Assembly: GCA_944319795.1 (NCBI GenBank)
Contig: CALUFA010000021.1
Location: 1-39,261, forward strand
Source: an uncultured Prevotella sp.
GTDB taxonomy: Bacteria; Bacteroidota; Bacteroidia; Bacteroidales; Bacteroidaceae
DNA: 39,261 nt
Direction of reading: 5' to 3'
The stretch's first letter is position 1. Every line of letters starts with the position of its first letter. The position numbers and the translations under genes are program-made. The notes under the pieces are model-generated. The model made no database searches. It was not told the origin of the DNA and was given only the letters and a program-made list of their open reading frames with translations. Below are positions 16,276 through 25,900 of this stretch, piece after piece.

Positions 16276-17958
16276 ATGGACATAAAACACATAACAACGC
16301 TGGTTACGGCCTTGTTCGCCGCATGCATGCAATGCCTTGCGCAGCCGTCAGCCGTAAAGGACGCGGCAAAATCAGTTTTTAAGCTCACCACTTATAAGGC
16401 CGACGGCACCGTGCTTGCCGAGACCAACGGCATATTGGCCGACGGGGAGGGCACGGCTATAAGCGCCCTGAAGCCATTTCTCGGAGCGGCACGCGCCACG
16501 GTCACCGACTCACGCGGACGCCAATCGGAAGTAATCCGCATGCTCGGCGCAAACGAGCTGTACAACATGGCCAAGTTCAAAGTCGGCGAAACAAAGATGA
16601 AGCCGCTGCATTTTGCCGCTGCTCCGCTCAAGCAGGGCGGCGTGGCATGGATCGTCTCGCTCGTGAACGGCAAGACCGACATTACGGAGGCCAAGATTAG
16701 AAGCGTCGAAACATTCATGGACAAGTACGCGTACTACATACTCGACGCCGACGTTGCCGACGGCAACCAAGAGCAGAGCATACTCATATCGCCTGACGGA
16801 GAAGCCTTGGCCCTGACAAAACGCGCTACTGCGACCGCGGCCATGCACGCCACCGACGCAAACTTTGCGACCAGCCTCACCACCAACGGATTCGCACTCA
16901 GCGACCCCGTGCTCAGCCAAATAGGAATACCGCCCTCGCTTCCCGACAAGCAAGACCAGGCGTTGCTCGTACTCATCATGGCCGGACAAAGCCCAGACTC
17001 GGTAAAACGCCGGGCCGTAGCCGCAGATTTTATAGCCAAGTACCCAACACTTGCCGACGGATACACGTCGCTGGCACGCATGCAAGCAGCCGAGGGGCAG
17101 TATGAAGAGGCGGCTGGAACCATGCAGGAAGCCATAAAACAGACTGAAAAGAAAGACGAGGGCCACGCCGCATACGGCAAGATGATCTACGACGTGGCCG
17201 TTTACGCCGACACTACCGTTTATGCCCCGTGGACACTCGACTTAGCGGCAAAAGAGACGGCAGAGGCTTACGCCGCCAACCCACTGCCCACATACCGCCA
17301 CCAACAAGCGCAGATAACATTCGCAAAAGGCCGCTACCAAGAGGCATACGACGAGTTTACGGCCCTGCTCGGCACGTCGATACGCAACCCCGAGCTGTTT
17401 TACGAAGCGTCGCGCTGTAAGGCGATGATGAACGCTCCGCAATCGGAGATAATCGCCCTGCTCGACAGCGCAATCAATACCACCGACACCCTGCGCCTCA
17501 GAGAGGCCGCCCCATACTTCCTCGCACGCGCCGAAGCCTACGAGGCCGACAGCAGTTACCGCCAGGCCGTGTTCGACTACACACGCTACGAGATACTATC
17601 CGCCACGCGCCCCGGCGCCGACTTCTACTACGTCCGCGCCCGTGCCGAAATCAAGGCAAGGCTCTACCAGCAGGCGCTGGCCGACATGGCCGCCGCGATA
17701 ACCCTCGCCCCGGGCCAACCGACATACTACGCCGAAATGGCATCGCTGCAGCTCAGGGTGAACTTGGCCGACGACGCACTTAAAACGGCGTCACGGTGCG
17801 TCGAGATTGCCCCCGACTACCCAGAAGGCTACCTGCTGCTCGGATTGGCGCAAATAGCCAAGGACGACAAGCCCGGCGGACTGGCAAACCTGAAGAAAGC
17901 CGACGAATTAGGCAATACGCAGGCCAAACAGTTCATAGAAAAATACTCCAACCAATAA
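16276..17958 (+). CDS. Exported protein with degenerate trypsin-like domain and TPR repeats
   Basis: A 560-residue protein with a signal peptide (about 1-22, MDIKHITTLVTALFAACMQC) and two parts. Residues about 25-215 have the strand order of a trypsin-like (DegP/HtrA-type) domain: SVFKLTTYKADGTVLAETNG, then AISALKPFLGAARATVTDSR, where a normal protease has the catalytic His, NMAKFKV where the Asp of a DLAVLKV motif would be, and no GxSGG serine loop. It therefore appears to be a dead protease fold. From about 240 onward TPR-like helices occur (PTLADGYTSLARMQAAEGQY, YYVRARAEIKARLYQQALAD, YPEGYLLLGLAQIAKDD). A scaffold role in the periplasm is likely but unproven. Last gene of the operon, 23 bases after recN. 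Confidence 0.8.
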   Translation: MDIKHITTLVTALFAACMQCLAQPSAVKDAAKSVFKLTTYKADGTVLAETNGILADGEGTAISALKPFLGAARATVTDSRGRQSEVIRMLGANELYNMAKFKVGETKMKPLHFAAAPLKQGGVAWIVSLVNGKTDITEAKIRSVETFMDKYAYYILDADVADGNQEQSILISPDGEALALTKRATATAAMHATDANFATSLTTNGFALSDPVLSQIGIPPSLPDKQDQALLVLIMAGQSPDSVKRRAVAADFIAKYPTLADGYTSLARMQAAEGQYEEAAGTMQEAIKQTEKKDEGHAAYGKMIYDVAVYADTTVYAPWTLDLAAKETAEAYAANPLPTYRHQQAQITFAKGRYQEAYDEFTALLGTSIRNPELFYEASRCKAMMNAPQSEIIALLDSAINTTDTLRLREAAPYFLARAEAYEADSSYRQAVFDYTRYEILSATRPGADFYYVRARAEIKARLYQQALADMAAAITLAPGQPTYYAEMASLQLRVNLADDALKTASRCVEIAPDYPEGYLLLGLAQIAKDDKPGGLANLKKADELGNTQAKQFIEKYSNQ

Positions 17959-18046
17959 CGTTCCGGCGGCACGGGAACATGACACCCGACAACCAAAATC
18001 CCGACATGCCGCATTCAGCCTTGCGGCAGACGGCATATCGGGACGC

Positions 18047-18082
18047 AAAAGGCTGCCTTTTACCAACCAAAAGGCAGCCTTT
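18047..18082. repeat. Dispersed intergenic cassette repeat, copy 4
   Basis: AAAAGGCTGCCTTTT and AAAAGGCAGCCTTT form a perfect inverted repeat around seven bases. It lies between the TPR gene and mutS2 and may act as the operon terminator. Confidence 0.75.
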
Positions 18083-18163
18083 CAAAAGCCACGGCCGTTG
18101 CACGAAAGAACGGGACACGGCGGCCGCATTCACGGCAGAAAAGACAATTGGCGGCCGCAACGC

Positions 18164-18194
18164 TTTGTAATGACAGGCAAAATGAGTAATTTTG
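18164..18194 (+). promoter_or_regulatory. mutS2 promoter abutting the start codon
   Basis: TTTG at 18164-18167, exactly 19 bases, then TAATTTTG at 18187-18194. The mutS2 ATG begins at 18199, so the usual start point of transcription would fall on or within a few bases of the ATG. Confidence 0.75.
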
Positions 18195-18198
18195 CAGC

Positions 18199-20718
18199 AT
18201 GATTTACCCCAAGACTTTTGAAAGCAAGATAGGCTTCGACGAAATCCGCAGCCTGCTGCGCGAGCGCTGCCTCAGCCCGTTGGGCAAGGAGAAGGTCGAC
18301 GAGATGGAGGCCGGCAGCGACGCCGGCGAGATAAACGAGCGGCTGGCGCAGGTGCGCGAGTTCCGCCGACTGCAGGAAGAGGCCGACGACTTTCCCATGC
18401 AATACTTCTTCGACGTGCGCCAAGCGGTCGGCCGCCTGCGCCTCGAAGGCACCCACCTCGACGAAGGCGAGCTGTTCGACCTAAAACGGTCGCTCGACAC
18501 GATATGCCGCATCGTAGACTACCTCAACCGCGGCGACGGCGGCGGCGAAGGAGAAAAGTCATACCCCTACCCCGCGCTCCGGCGCCTGGCCGGCGGCGTG
18601 GCTACGTTCCCCCGGCTCGTTGAGGCCATCGACGGCATACTCGACAAGTTCGGACGGATAAAAGACAGCGCCTCGCCCCAGCTGGCCGCGATACGCCGCG
18701 AGCTGGCGCGCACCGAGGGCGGCATATCGCGCACGCTCCACGGCATACTGCGCTCGGCGCAGAGCGAAGGCTTGGTAGACAAGGACGTAACCCCGGCCAT
18801 ACGCGACGGCCGATTAGTGATACCCGTAACGCAGGGCCTGAAACGCCGCATACGCGGAATAGTGCACGACGAGTCGGCCTCGGGCAAGACCGTATTCATA
18901 GAGCCGGCCGAAGTGGTAGAGGCCAACAACCGGATAAGGGAGCTCGAGGCCGACGAGCGCCGCGAGATAATAAGGATACTTACCGAGTTCGCCGCCCGGG
19001 TGCGCCCCCACGTACGGCCCATACTGGAATCATACAAGCTGCTCGCCGCCATAGACTTCATCAACGCCAAGGCCGCCCTCGCACGGCTGATAAACGGCAT
19101 CGAGCCGTGCGTAGAGCCACGCCCCCACATCGACTGGATACGGGCCGTCCACCCCCTGCTCGCCCTCTCGCTCGGCAAGCAGGGCAAGGCCGTCGTGCCG
19201 CTCGACATAACGCTGACGCAAGAGAAACGGATACTGATAATCTCAGGGCCCAACGCCGGCGGCAAGTCGGTATGCCTGAAAACAGTCGGCCTCGTACAAT
19301 ACATGCTGCAGTGCGGCCTCTCCGTGCCTATCGGCGAGCGCTCGCGCACGGGCGTGTTCGGCAACATATTCATCGACATAGGCGACGAGCAGAGCATAGA
19401 CGACGACCTAAGCACCTACTCCAGCCACCTTACGAACATGAAGCAGATGATGCGCCATGCCGACACGGCCACGCTGCTGCTCGTCGACGAGTTCGGCACC
19501 GGCACCGAGCCACAGATAGGCGGAGCCATAGCCGAGGCCGTGCTCAAGCAGTTCTGCCGGCGCGGCGCCTACGGCGTGATAACCACCCACTACCAAAACC
19601 TAAAGCACTTCGCCGACGCCCACGAGGGCGTAGCCAACGCCGCCATGCTGTACGACCGCCACGAGATGCGCCCTCTGTTCCAACTGTCGATAGGCCGGCC
19701 CGGCAGCTCGTTCGCCATCGAGATAGCGCGCAAGATAGGACTGCCCGAAGAAGTGATAAGCGACGCCGCCGACATAGTAGGCAGCGACTACATACAGAGC
19801 GACAAGTACCTGCAAGACATCGTGCGCGACAAACGCTATTGGGAAAGCAAGCGCCAGGCCATACACCAGCGCGAGAAGAGCCTCGAACAGACCATAGCGC
19901 GCTACGAGAACGAAGTGCGCGAACTCGAACAGAGCCGCAAGGACATAATCGGCAAGGCCAGGCAGCAGGCCGAAGAACTGCTCGGCCAAAGCAACCGCAT
20001 GATAGAAAAAACCATCAGGGAAATACGCGAGAGCCAGGCCGAGAAAGCCGAGACCAAGAGGATACGCGAAGAGCTCGAAACATTCAAGGCCGGGGTGAAA
20101 GACACCGCCGACGACGACGAACTGATAGCCCGCAAGATGCGCCGGATACAAGAGCGCAAGGCACGCCGCGAAAAGAGGAAACGAGACAAGGAGAACGAGA
20201 AATTAGAAACGGGAAACGAACAATTAAAAACGGAAAACGAACAATCAGCCCTACCGCTCGCCCCCGGCGACACCGTGCGGATAAAGGGACTGACATCGGT
20301 AGGCCGCATAGAAGCCACCGACGGCAAGACGGCCACCGTAATATTCGGCGGCATGCGCACCAAGATGCGCGCCGAGCGCCTCGAGCGCGCCGACGCCCCA
20401 AAGAGCGGAGAGCCCAAGCCATACGCCGCCGTAAGCCGGCAGACGCGCGAGGCGATAGACAGCCGCAAGCTCGCCTTCAAGCAAGACATCGACGTGCGCG
20501 GCATGCGCGGCGACGAAGCCCTTACGGCCGTAACCTACTTCATCGACGACGCCCTGCTCGTAGGCATGCCCCGCGTGCGCATACTCCACGGCACCGGCTC
20601 GGGCATACTGCGCCAGCTCATCCGCCAATACCTCGCCACCGTGCCCGCCGTAGCATCCTTCCGCGACGAGCACGTACAGTTCGGCGGAGCAGGGATAACC
20701 GTAGTGGAACTGAATTAA
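18199..20718 (+). CDS. mutS2: MutS2 family protein with Smr domain
   Basis: A 839-residue MutS homologue without the mismatch-recognition domain. MutS2 proteins act on recombination intermediates and, in Bacillus, on collided ribosomes. The start MIYPKTFESKIGFDEI is the usual one for the phylum. Core and clamp cover about 1-320; the ATPase has Walker A SGPNAGGKSVCLKT (from about 348), Walker B LLLVDEFGTGTEPQ and the ITTHYQNLKHFA switch. A long basic coiled coil follows (about 530-670), then a KOW-like segment and the C-terminal Smr nuclease domain (764-839: VDVRGMRGDEALT, RILHGTGSGILRQLIRQYL). An in-frame 21-base duplication (7 residues each, LETGNEQ / LKTENEQ) lies in the linker at about 669-685. 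Composition is more GC-rich than most neighbours. Confidence 0.96.
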   Translation: MIYPKTFESKIGFDEIRSLLRERCLSPLGKEKVDEMEAGSDAGEINERLAQVREFRRLQEEADDFPMQYFFDVRQAVGRLRLEGTHLDEGELFDLKRSLDTICRIVDYLNRGDGGGEGEKSYPYPALRRLAGGVATFPRLVEAIDGILDKFGRIKDSASPQLAAIRRELARTEGGISRTLHGILRSAQSEGLVDKDVTPAIRDGRLVIPVTQGLKRRIRGIVHDESASGKTVFIEPAEVVEANNRIRELEADERREIIRILTEFAARVRPHVRPILESYKLLAAIDFINAKAALARLINGIEPCVEPRPHIDWIRAVHPLLALSLGKQGKAVVPLDITLTQEKRILIISGPNAGGKSVCLKTVGLVQYMLQCGLSVPIGERSRTGVFGNIFIDIGDEQSIDDDLSTYSSHLTNMKQMMRHADTATLLLVDEFGTGTEPQIGGAIAEAVLKQFCRRGAYGVITTHYQNLKHFADAHEGVANAAMLYDRHEMRPLFQLSIGRPGSSFAIEIARKIGLPEEVISDAADIVGSDYIQSDKYLQDIVRDKRYWESKRQAIHQREKSLEQTIARYENEVRELEQSRKDIIGKARQQAEELLGQSNRMIEKTIREIRESQAEKAETKRIREELETFKAGVKDTADDDELIARKMRRIQERKARREKRKRDKENEKLETGNEQLKTENEQSALPLAPGDTVRIKGLTSVGRIEATDGKTATVIFGGMRTKMRAERLERADAPKSGEPKPYAAVSRQTREAIDSRKLAFKQDIDVRGMRGDEALTAVTYFIDDALLVGMPRVRILHGTGSGILRQLIRQYLATVPAVASFRDEHVQFGGAGITVVELN

Positions 20719-20843
20719 AGGTGAAAAAGTGAAAAGGTGAAAAGGTGAAAGTGAAGAAACGGAGTTCGGCGTTAAGTCAATCCGAGTGCATTGCGGTTTC
20801 ACCCTTTCACCTTTTCACCTTTTCACCTTTTTCACCTTTTTAC
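20718..20843. repeat. Mirrored GGTGAAAA tandem array between mutS2 and the araC-like gene
   Basis: Left arm from 20719: four to five GGTGAAAA/AGTGAAAA units. Right arm about 20797-20842: the complementary TTTTCACC units. The loop of about 40 bases is not repetitive. The array fills the gap between two convergent genes completely and overlaps both stop codons. It can form a long hairpin and may serve as a bidirectional terminator. Confidence 0.85.
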
Positions 20844-21727
20844 TTTTTGGCGAAAAACGAGGCGTTGGCGAAGCCGAGCATGTCGCTGACCTGTCGGACT
20901 GTATACCGCCTTGTCCGCAAGAGCGCCTTCGCCTCAAGCACTACGCGCCCCCTTATCCAATCGCCGGCGAAGCGGCCGCTCGCCTGACGCACCACGGCCG
21001 AAAGGTATTTCGGCGTTACGCACATCTTGCCGGCGTAAAACGACACGCCGCGCTGCGCGGCGTAGTGGCGCTGCACCAAGTCGAGGAACCGCTCGAACAG
21101 TTGCAGCCGGCGGCCTGCCGGCTTGCCGCCCGTGCAGCTTTCCTCGTAATCACATATCCACTGGTAACCGTAACAGAACAACACCTGCATGTATCCGCCG
21201 AGAGCCTCGCGTATGAAGCGGAATCCGTTGCGCTCAAACGTCATACGCATGGCCTTGTACAAGGCGAGCGCAACGCCCATCTCTTCAGCCGAAACCCGTA
21301 TCAACGAATTGGCCGACAAATACCTCATTATCGAGATGGAGAAAGCCGAATCAGCCGCGTCGCCGTATCACTTGTCCGAATAAGCTATTACGGCCAAGCG
21401 GCAATCGCCGCCGAGCTCGAGGCACTCGCCTATCGAACCCGGCAACACCACGAGCACGCTGTTCTTCTCAAGGCGGAAATCCCTCAAGTTCACCCTTACG
21501 CGCATCGCGCCCTCCGTGCACAACGCCATCATCGTAAAGTTGACCTTAAACGGACGGTCGGCCTTTAAGAAAGCCTCTATCTCCCCACGGCCCGGCGGCT
21601 GGCCGGAATCATCACCGAGCATGAACTCGTTGCCGAACGCCAACGTGCGCCCGGTCGAGGGCAACATCGACATGTATAAATCATTAAACGCTGCGGACGC
21701 CTTCATATAAAATTTACGTTTTTCCAT
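20840..21727 (-). pseudogene. AraC-family regulator interrupted by an in-frame TGA
   Basis: Two minus-strand open frames, 21727-21368 and 21328-20840, are in the same reading frame and separated only by a TGA at 21370-21368. The first carries a cupin-like sensor part (MEKRKFYMKASAAFNDLYMS, VLVVLPGSIGECLELGGD); the second ends in an AraC double helix-turn-helix (CVTPKYLSAVVRQASGRFAG, RYTVRQVSDMLGFANASFFA). Read through the TGA, the protein is about 295 residues, the normal length. The C terminus stops at FFAKK, about 15-20 residues short of the usual FKRxTGxSPxxYR end, exactly where the GGTGAAAA array begins. Divergent from the RND efflux operon, which it presumably controlled. It could also be a sequencing error or readthrough. 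Confidence 0.8.
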
Positions 21728-21741
21728 GCGAAAATAGACAT

Positions 21742-21783
21742 TTCAGACAATAAATGCAATAAATACGCCCTAAAATGTCTGAA
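21742..21783. promoter_or_regulatory. Candidate operator between the araC-like gene and the efflux operon
   Basis: TTCAGACA at 21742-21749 and its exact complement TGTCTGAA at 21776-21783. They lie in the 148-base divergent gap, 15 bases beyond the regulator start, as expected of a regulator binding site. This is a sequence observation only. Confidence 0.45.
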
Positions 21784-21844
21784 TATTCATCCTTTAGAGC
21801 ATTTTGCCGGCCGATTGGATATCAGCGCCGAGCGGTAAAACGGG

Positions 21845-21852
21845 TAACTTTG
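21845..21852 (+). promoter_or_regulatory. -7 element of the RND efflux operon
   Basis: TAACTTTG fits TAnnTTTG and lies 24 bases before the fusion-protein ATG. No TTTG occurs at the normal upstream distance, as is common for activator-dependent promoters. Confidence 0.55.
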
Positions 21853-21875
21853 CAGCATCAAAAAAACAATCAGAC

Positions 21876-22934
21876 ATGAAGAACGTACTCATTATTTTGG
21901 CGATACTGCCGTGCCTGCTCTGCTGTTGCCAGCGAAGGCAACAGCCCGAAACACCGGCGCACAGCGTTATGACCACCAGGCCGATAAGAAACGGCGGGGA
22001 AAGCACGAAACGGTTTACGGGCATAGTGAAAGAGGCCAGGGAAATAAACCTCGGCTTCAAGACACCCGGACAAATCAAGCGCATAGCCGTAAAAGAAGGC
22101 GGCTACGTAAGGCGCGGCCAACTGATAGCGACGCTCGACAACGCCGACTACAAGCTCGGCGTAGACGCCCTGCAAGCACAATACGACCAACTGGCCAACG
22201 AAACGAAGCGCCTCGGAATATTATATAAGGATAAAAGCATCCCGGCCAACGACTACGAAAAAGCACTTGCCGGACTGAAGCAGGTAAGGATACAATTGCA
22301 GGCAAACAAAAACAAACTAAGCTACACCCGGCTCTACGCACCGACGGCGGGCTACGTAGACAAGGTAAACTTCGACGAAGCCGAAATGGTCGACGCCGGG
22401 ACTCCGGTGATAACCCTGCTCGACACAAGCGGCAAGGAGGTGGAAGCAGACATTCCGGCCGACTTGTACCTCGACAACGAAAACATTATCAGCGTGGCGT
22501 GTCGTCATCCATACGGCGGCGGCCCTTTGCCGATGCGGATAACAAGCATTACGCCGAAAGCCGACGCCACGCAGCTTTACAAAATGCGGCTCGCATTCAC
22601 CAACGAACCGGGCAAGCAGCTCACCGGCGGCATGAACATCAGCATAGAGATAAGAATGGCGGCACCTGGCTCTGACGGCACGTTTACAGTTCCGTTACAC
22701 TCGGTGTTCCAAGAAAACGGGAAGACTTACGTATGGACGGTTGGCAAGTCGTCGGCCGTAAACAAGCGCGAAGTGACCGTAAGCGGTACCGACGCGTCGG
22801 GCAACGCCGTTGTTACGTCGGGACTCAACGGCGGCGAGCACATTGTGAAAGCCGGAGTCAACGCATTGCATGAAGGCGAAAAAGTGAAAATAATCGACGA
22901 AGGTTCAAAGACGAACGTAGGAGGCCTGTTATGA
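21876..22934 (+). CDS. RND efflux periplasmic adaptor (membrane fusion protein)
   Basis: A 352-residue adaptor that bridges an RND pump and an outer-membrane channel. The start at 21876 gives a lipoprotein signal (MKNVLIILAILPCLLCCC), so it is probably anchored by a lipid to the inner membrane. Motifs: GFKTPGQIKRIAVKEGGYVR (lipoyl half), a short alpha-hairpin at about 90-145, LYAPTAGYVDKVNFDEAEMV (second lipoyl half), then the beta-barrel and membrane-proximal parts (PLHSVFQENGKTYVWTV, SGLNGGEHIVKAGVNALHEG). It overlaps the pump gene by four bases (ATGA), indicating coupled translation. Confidence 0.93.
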   Translation: MKNVLIILAILPCLLCCCQRRQQPETPAHSVMTTRPIRNGGESTKRFTGIVKEAREINLGFKTPGQIKRIAVKEGGYVRRGQLIATLDNADYKLGVDALQAQYDQLANETKRLGILYKDKSIPANDYEKALAGLKQVRIQLQANKNKLSYTRLYAPTAGYVDKVNFDEAEMVDAGTPVITLLDTSGKEVEADIPADLYLDNENIISVACRHPYGGGPLPMRITSITPKADATQLYKMRLAFTNEPGKQLTGGMNISIEIRMAAPGSDGTFTVPLHSVFQENGKTYVWTVGKSSAVNKREVTVSGTDASGNAVVTSGLNGGEHIVKAGVNALHEGEKVKIIDEGSKTNVGGLL

Positions 22935-25900
22935 CGAAGATAACCGAATTTTTCATGCGCCGAACCACGCTGTTCTGGTCGGCCATGACCGCCGTCATAA
23001 TCGCCGGAGTAATAGCGTTCGTCCAAATGCCGAAGCTCGAAGACCCCGTTGTGGCAGTAAAACAGGCTATGGTGGCCGTACCCTTTCCCGGGGCGAGTGC
23101 CCACGAGGTGGAGCTGAAAGTAGCCCTGCCTATGGAAGACGCGCTGAGAACGCTACCCGACGTAAAGGAAGTTAAGGCCGAATGCAGCGACGGCATGGCC
23201 ACGTTCACCGTAGAGTTCCTTATGACAGTTCCACTTGAAAACCTCGAACAACACTTCGACCTTCTGCGCCGTAAGGTAAGCGACATGACCGCATCGCTTC
23301 CTCAAGGCTGCTACACGCCCGTCGTAATCGACGACATGATGGATGTTTACGGCATATTCTACGCCTTCACGGGCGACGGTTACTCATATACGGAAATGTA
23401 CAAATACGCCAATATGATACGCCGCGAGCTGCTCTCCGTCAAAGGCGTGAAAAGAGCGAACATCGTTGGCAACCGCAACGAAATAGTAAACATCACCATA
23501 CCTCATGAATATATCTCGCGCAACGGCATAATGCCGACACAGATTATGTCGGCACTCAACAATGCCGGAAAGACGGTCAGCGCCGGCAATTATTCGGTTG
23601 AAGGCGACAGGCTGCGCATCGGCGTGTCAGGAGTTGTCAAGGACGAAAAAGACATAAGCGGCATTATTATAAATACGACAGACGGCAAACAGCTGCGTTT
23701 AGGCGACATCGCGAAGATCGGGCGCAATTATGCAGAGCCGCAACGCAACGGATTTTTTGTTGAGGGGAAACCGGCGTTGGCTATCTGCCTGGCTATGGAG
23801 GATGACGCAATCGTACCGGACGTTGGCAAACTCGTCGACGAAAAACTGGCCGAAGCGATGAAACGTGTACCCGTAGGAATGGAAATCGAGAAAATATTCT
23901 TCCAACCCGACAAAGTTGACGAAGCCATAAACTCATTTATGATAAACCTTGTAGAGTCTGTAATAATCGTCATACTCGTGCTGATTTTTACAATGGGACT
24001 ACGCAGCGGCGTTATCATTGGTTTCGGACTTATCCTCACCATAGCCTTGTCGTTCCCCATACTGTTAGTCTGCGGAACTACACTGCAACGCATCTCGCTT
24101 GGCGCGTTCATCGTGGCTATGGGCATGCTCGTAGACAACGCCATCGTCATAATGGACGGAATATTGATAGACAAGCAACGCGGACTCGGGCCAAAGACAT
24201 ACCTATACCGCATAGGCCGCAACACGGCGATGCCGCTGCTCGGGGCGACGGTTATCGCCGCAGCGACTTTCGTCTGTATCTACCTTTGTCCCGGTTCGGT
24301 TGGCGAATACGCCAGCGACTTATTCCTCGTGCTGTGCGTCAGCCTGTTGGTCAGTTGGGTGCTTGCCTTGATCCAAGTGCCGGTGTGTGCCAAGTCGTGG
24401 CTTCCGGTAAGGGAGACGAAAAAGAAAGCCGACGGAGTGATGAACTCGCCGGTACACCGTTTCATCCGTCGCACCATCGCGACGTTGATTGCCCACCGCA
24501 AGCTGACAATATCCGTAGCCGTAGGCGTCCTTTTATTGTGCATATTCGGGTTCACTAAAATAAAAAACCTGTTCTTCCCAGATTTCGATTACAAGCAGTT
24601 CGTCATTGAATATTACTTACCTGCGCAGAGCAGTCCCGACAGGGTGAAGCACGACTTGCTTGAAATAAGCAAGCTGTTGGAGAAAAATCCTGAAGTGGAA
24701 CGCGTTGCGGCAAGCATGGGCTGTGCCCCGGCACGCTATTGCCTCGTTCGCCCGATGACGGCCGGAGGCGACTGTTACGGCGAACTGATGGTAGACTGCA
24801 AGGACTACGAAACCGTTATGAAGCAGATTCCGACGATAAGGGAACAACTGCGCGAAAAGTATCCCGACGCTTATATACGCATACGCAAATACAATTTCTC
24901 AATAGACACGTCGCATACGGTGGAAGTGGAATTCAGCGGCCCCGACCCGGCAACACTGCGCGACCTCAGCCGCCAGGCCGAAGAAATAATGCGCAGTTGT
25001 CCCTACGTCGACCCATACTCGGTGGAGAACAACTGGAAACCACGCGGCAAGGTGCTCATGGCCGAGTACAACCGTCCTGGTGCCTTGCGTTCGGGCATAG
25101 AGCGCAGCGACATCGGCAATGCGCTCATGGCCACCACCGACGGGCTACCCGTAGGCGTTATTAACGACCAAGACCGCCAGGTAATGGTGAACCTCAACAT
25201 ACGCAACGCAGACGGCAGCCGTATAAATGACTTGGGCGGCATACCCGTATGGAGCATGATGAACATTCACCTGTCAGGCGACGCACTGCAGACGGCAGCC
25301 GCCGGAGGCGGAAGCATCGGCGAAATAAAAGACGAGATGATGAAAAGCGTACCGTTAAGCTCGGTTACGGACAGCGTCAGATTGTCGTGGGACGAAAACG
25401 TCGTGCTCAGGGTGAACGGCCAACGTGCCATCGAAGCCGAATGCGATCCCAACACCGACTTATATGAAGCAACGCCGGCGAAAGTGGTGTCCGAGATAAA
25501 AGACAAAATCGAAGCCATCGCCCTGCCTGAAGGCTATAAAATGAAATGGATAGGTGAAAGCGAACTTCAAGACGAAGCGATAGGCGGACTGATGAAATAC
25601 GTGCCGATAACTATTTTCATCGTGCTGTTTGCCCTGTTGCTGTTGTTCAACAACTGGAAAAAAGTAATCCTGATACTCATGTGTTTCCCGTTCGTATTCT
25701 GCGGGATTACGCCGGCACTTCTCATATTCCGCCAACCGTTCACGTTCATGGCCATTATCGGCGTTATGGGACTTGTAGGCATGATGGTAAAAAACGCGAT
25801 CGTACTCGTCGACGAAATAAACCGTCTGCAGACGGAAGAACATAAGTCGGCCTACACGTCCGTCATCGAAGCTACCGTATCCCGCGTGCGCCCCGTACTA

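Noticed and set aside
19107-20732. 541-codon plus-strand frame within mutS2
   Set aside because: An Arg/His/Pro-rich shadow in another frame of mutS2, with no recognisable domain.
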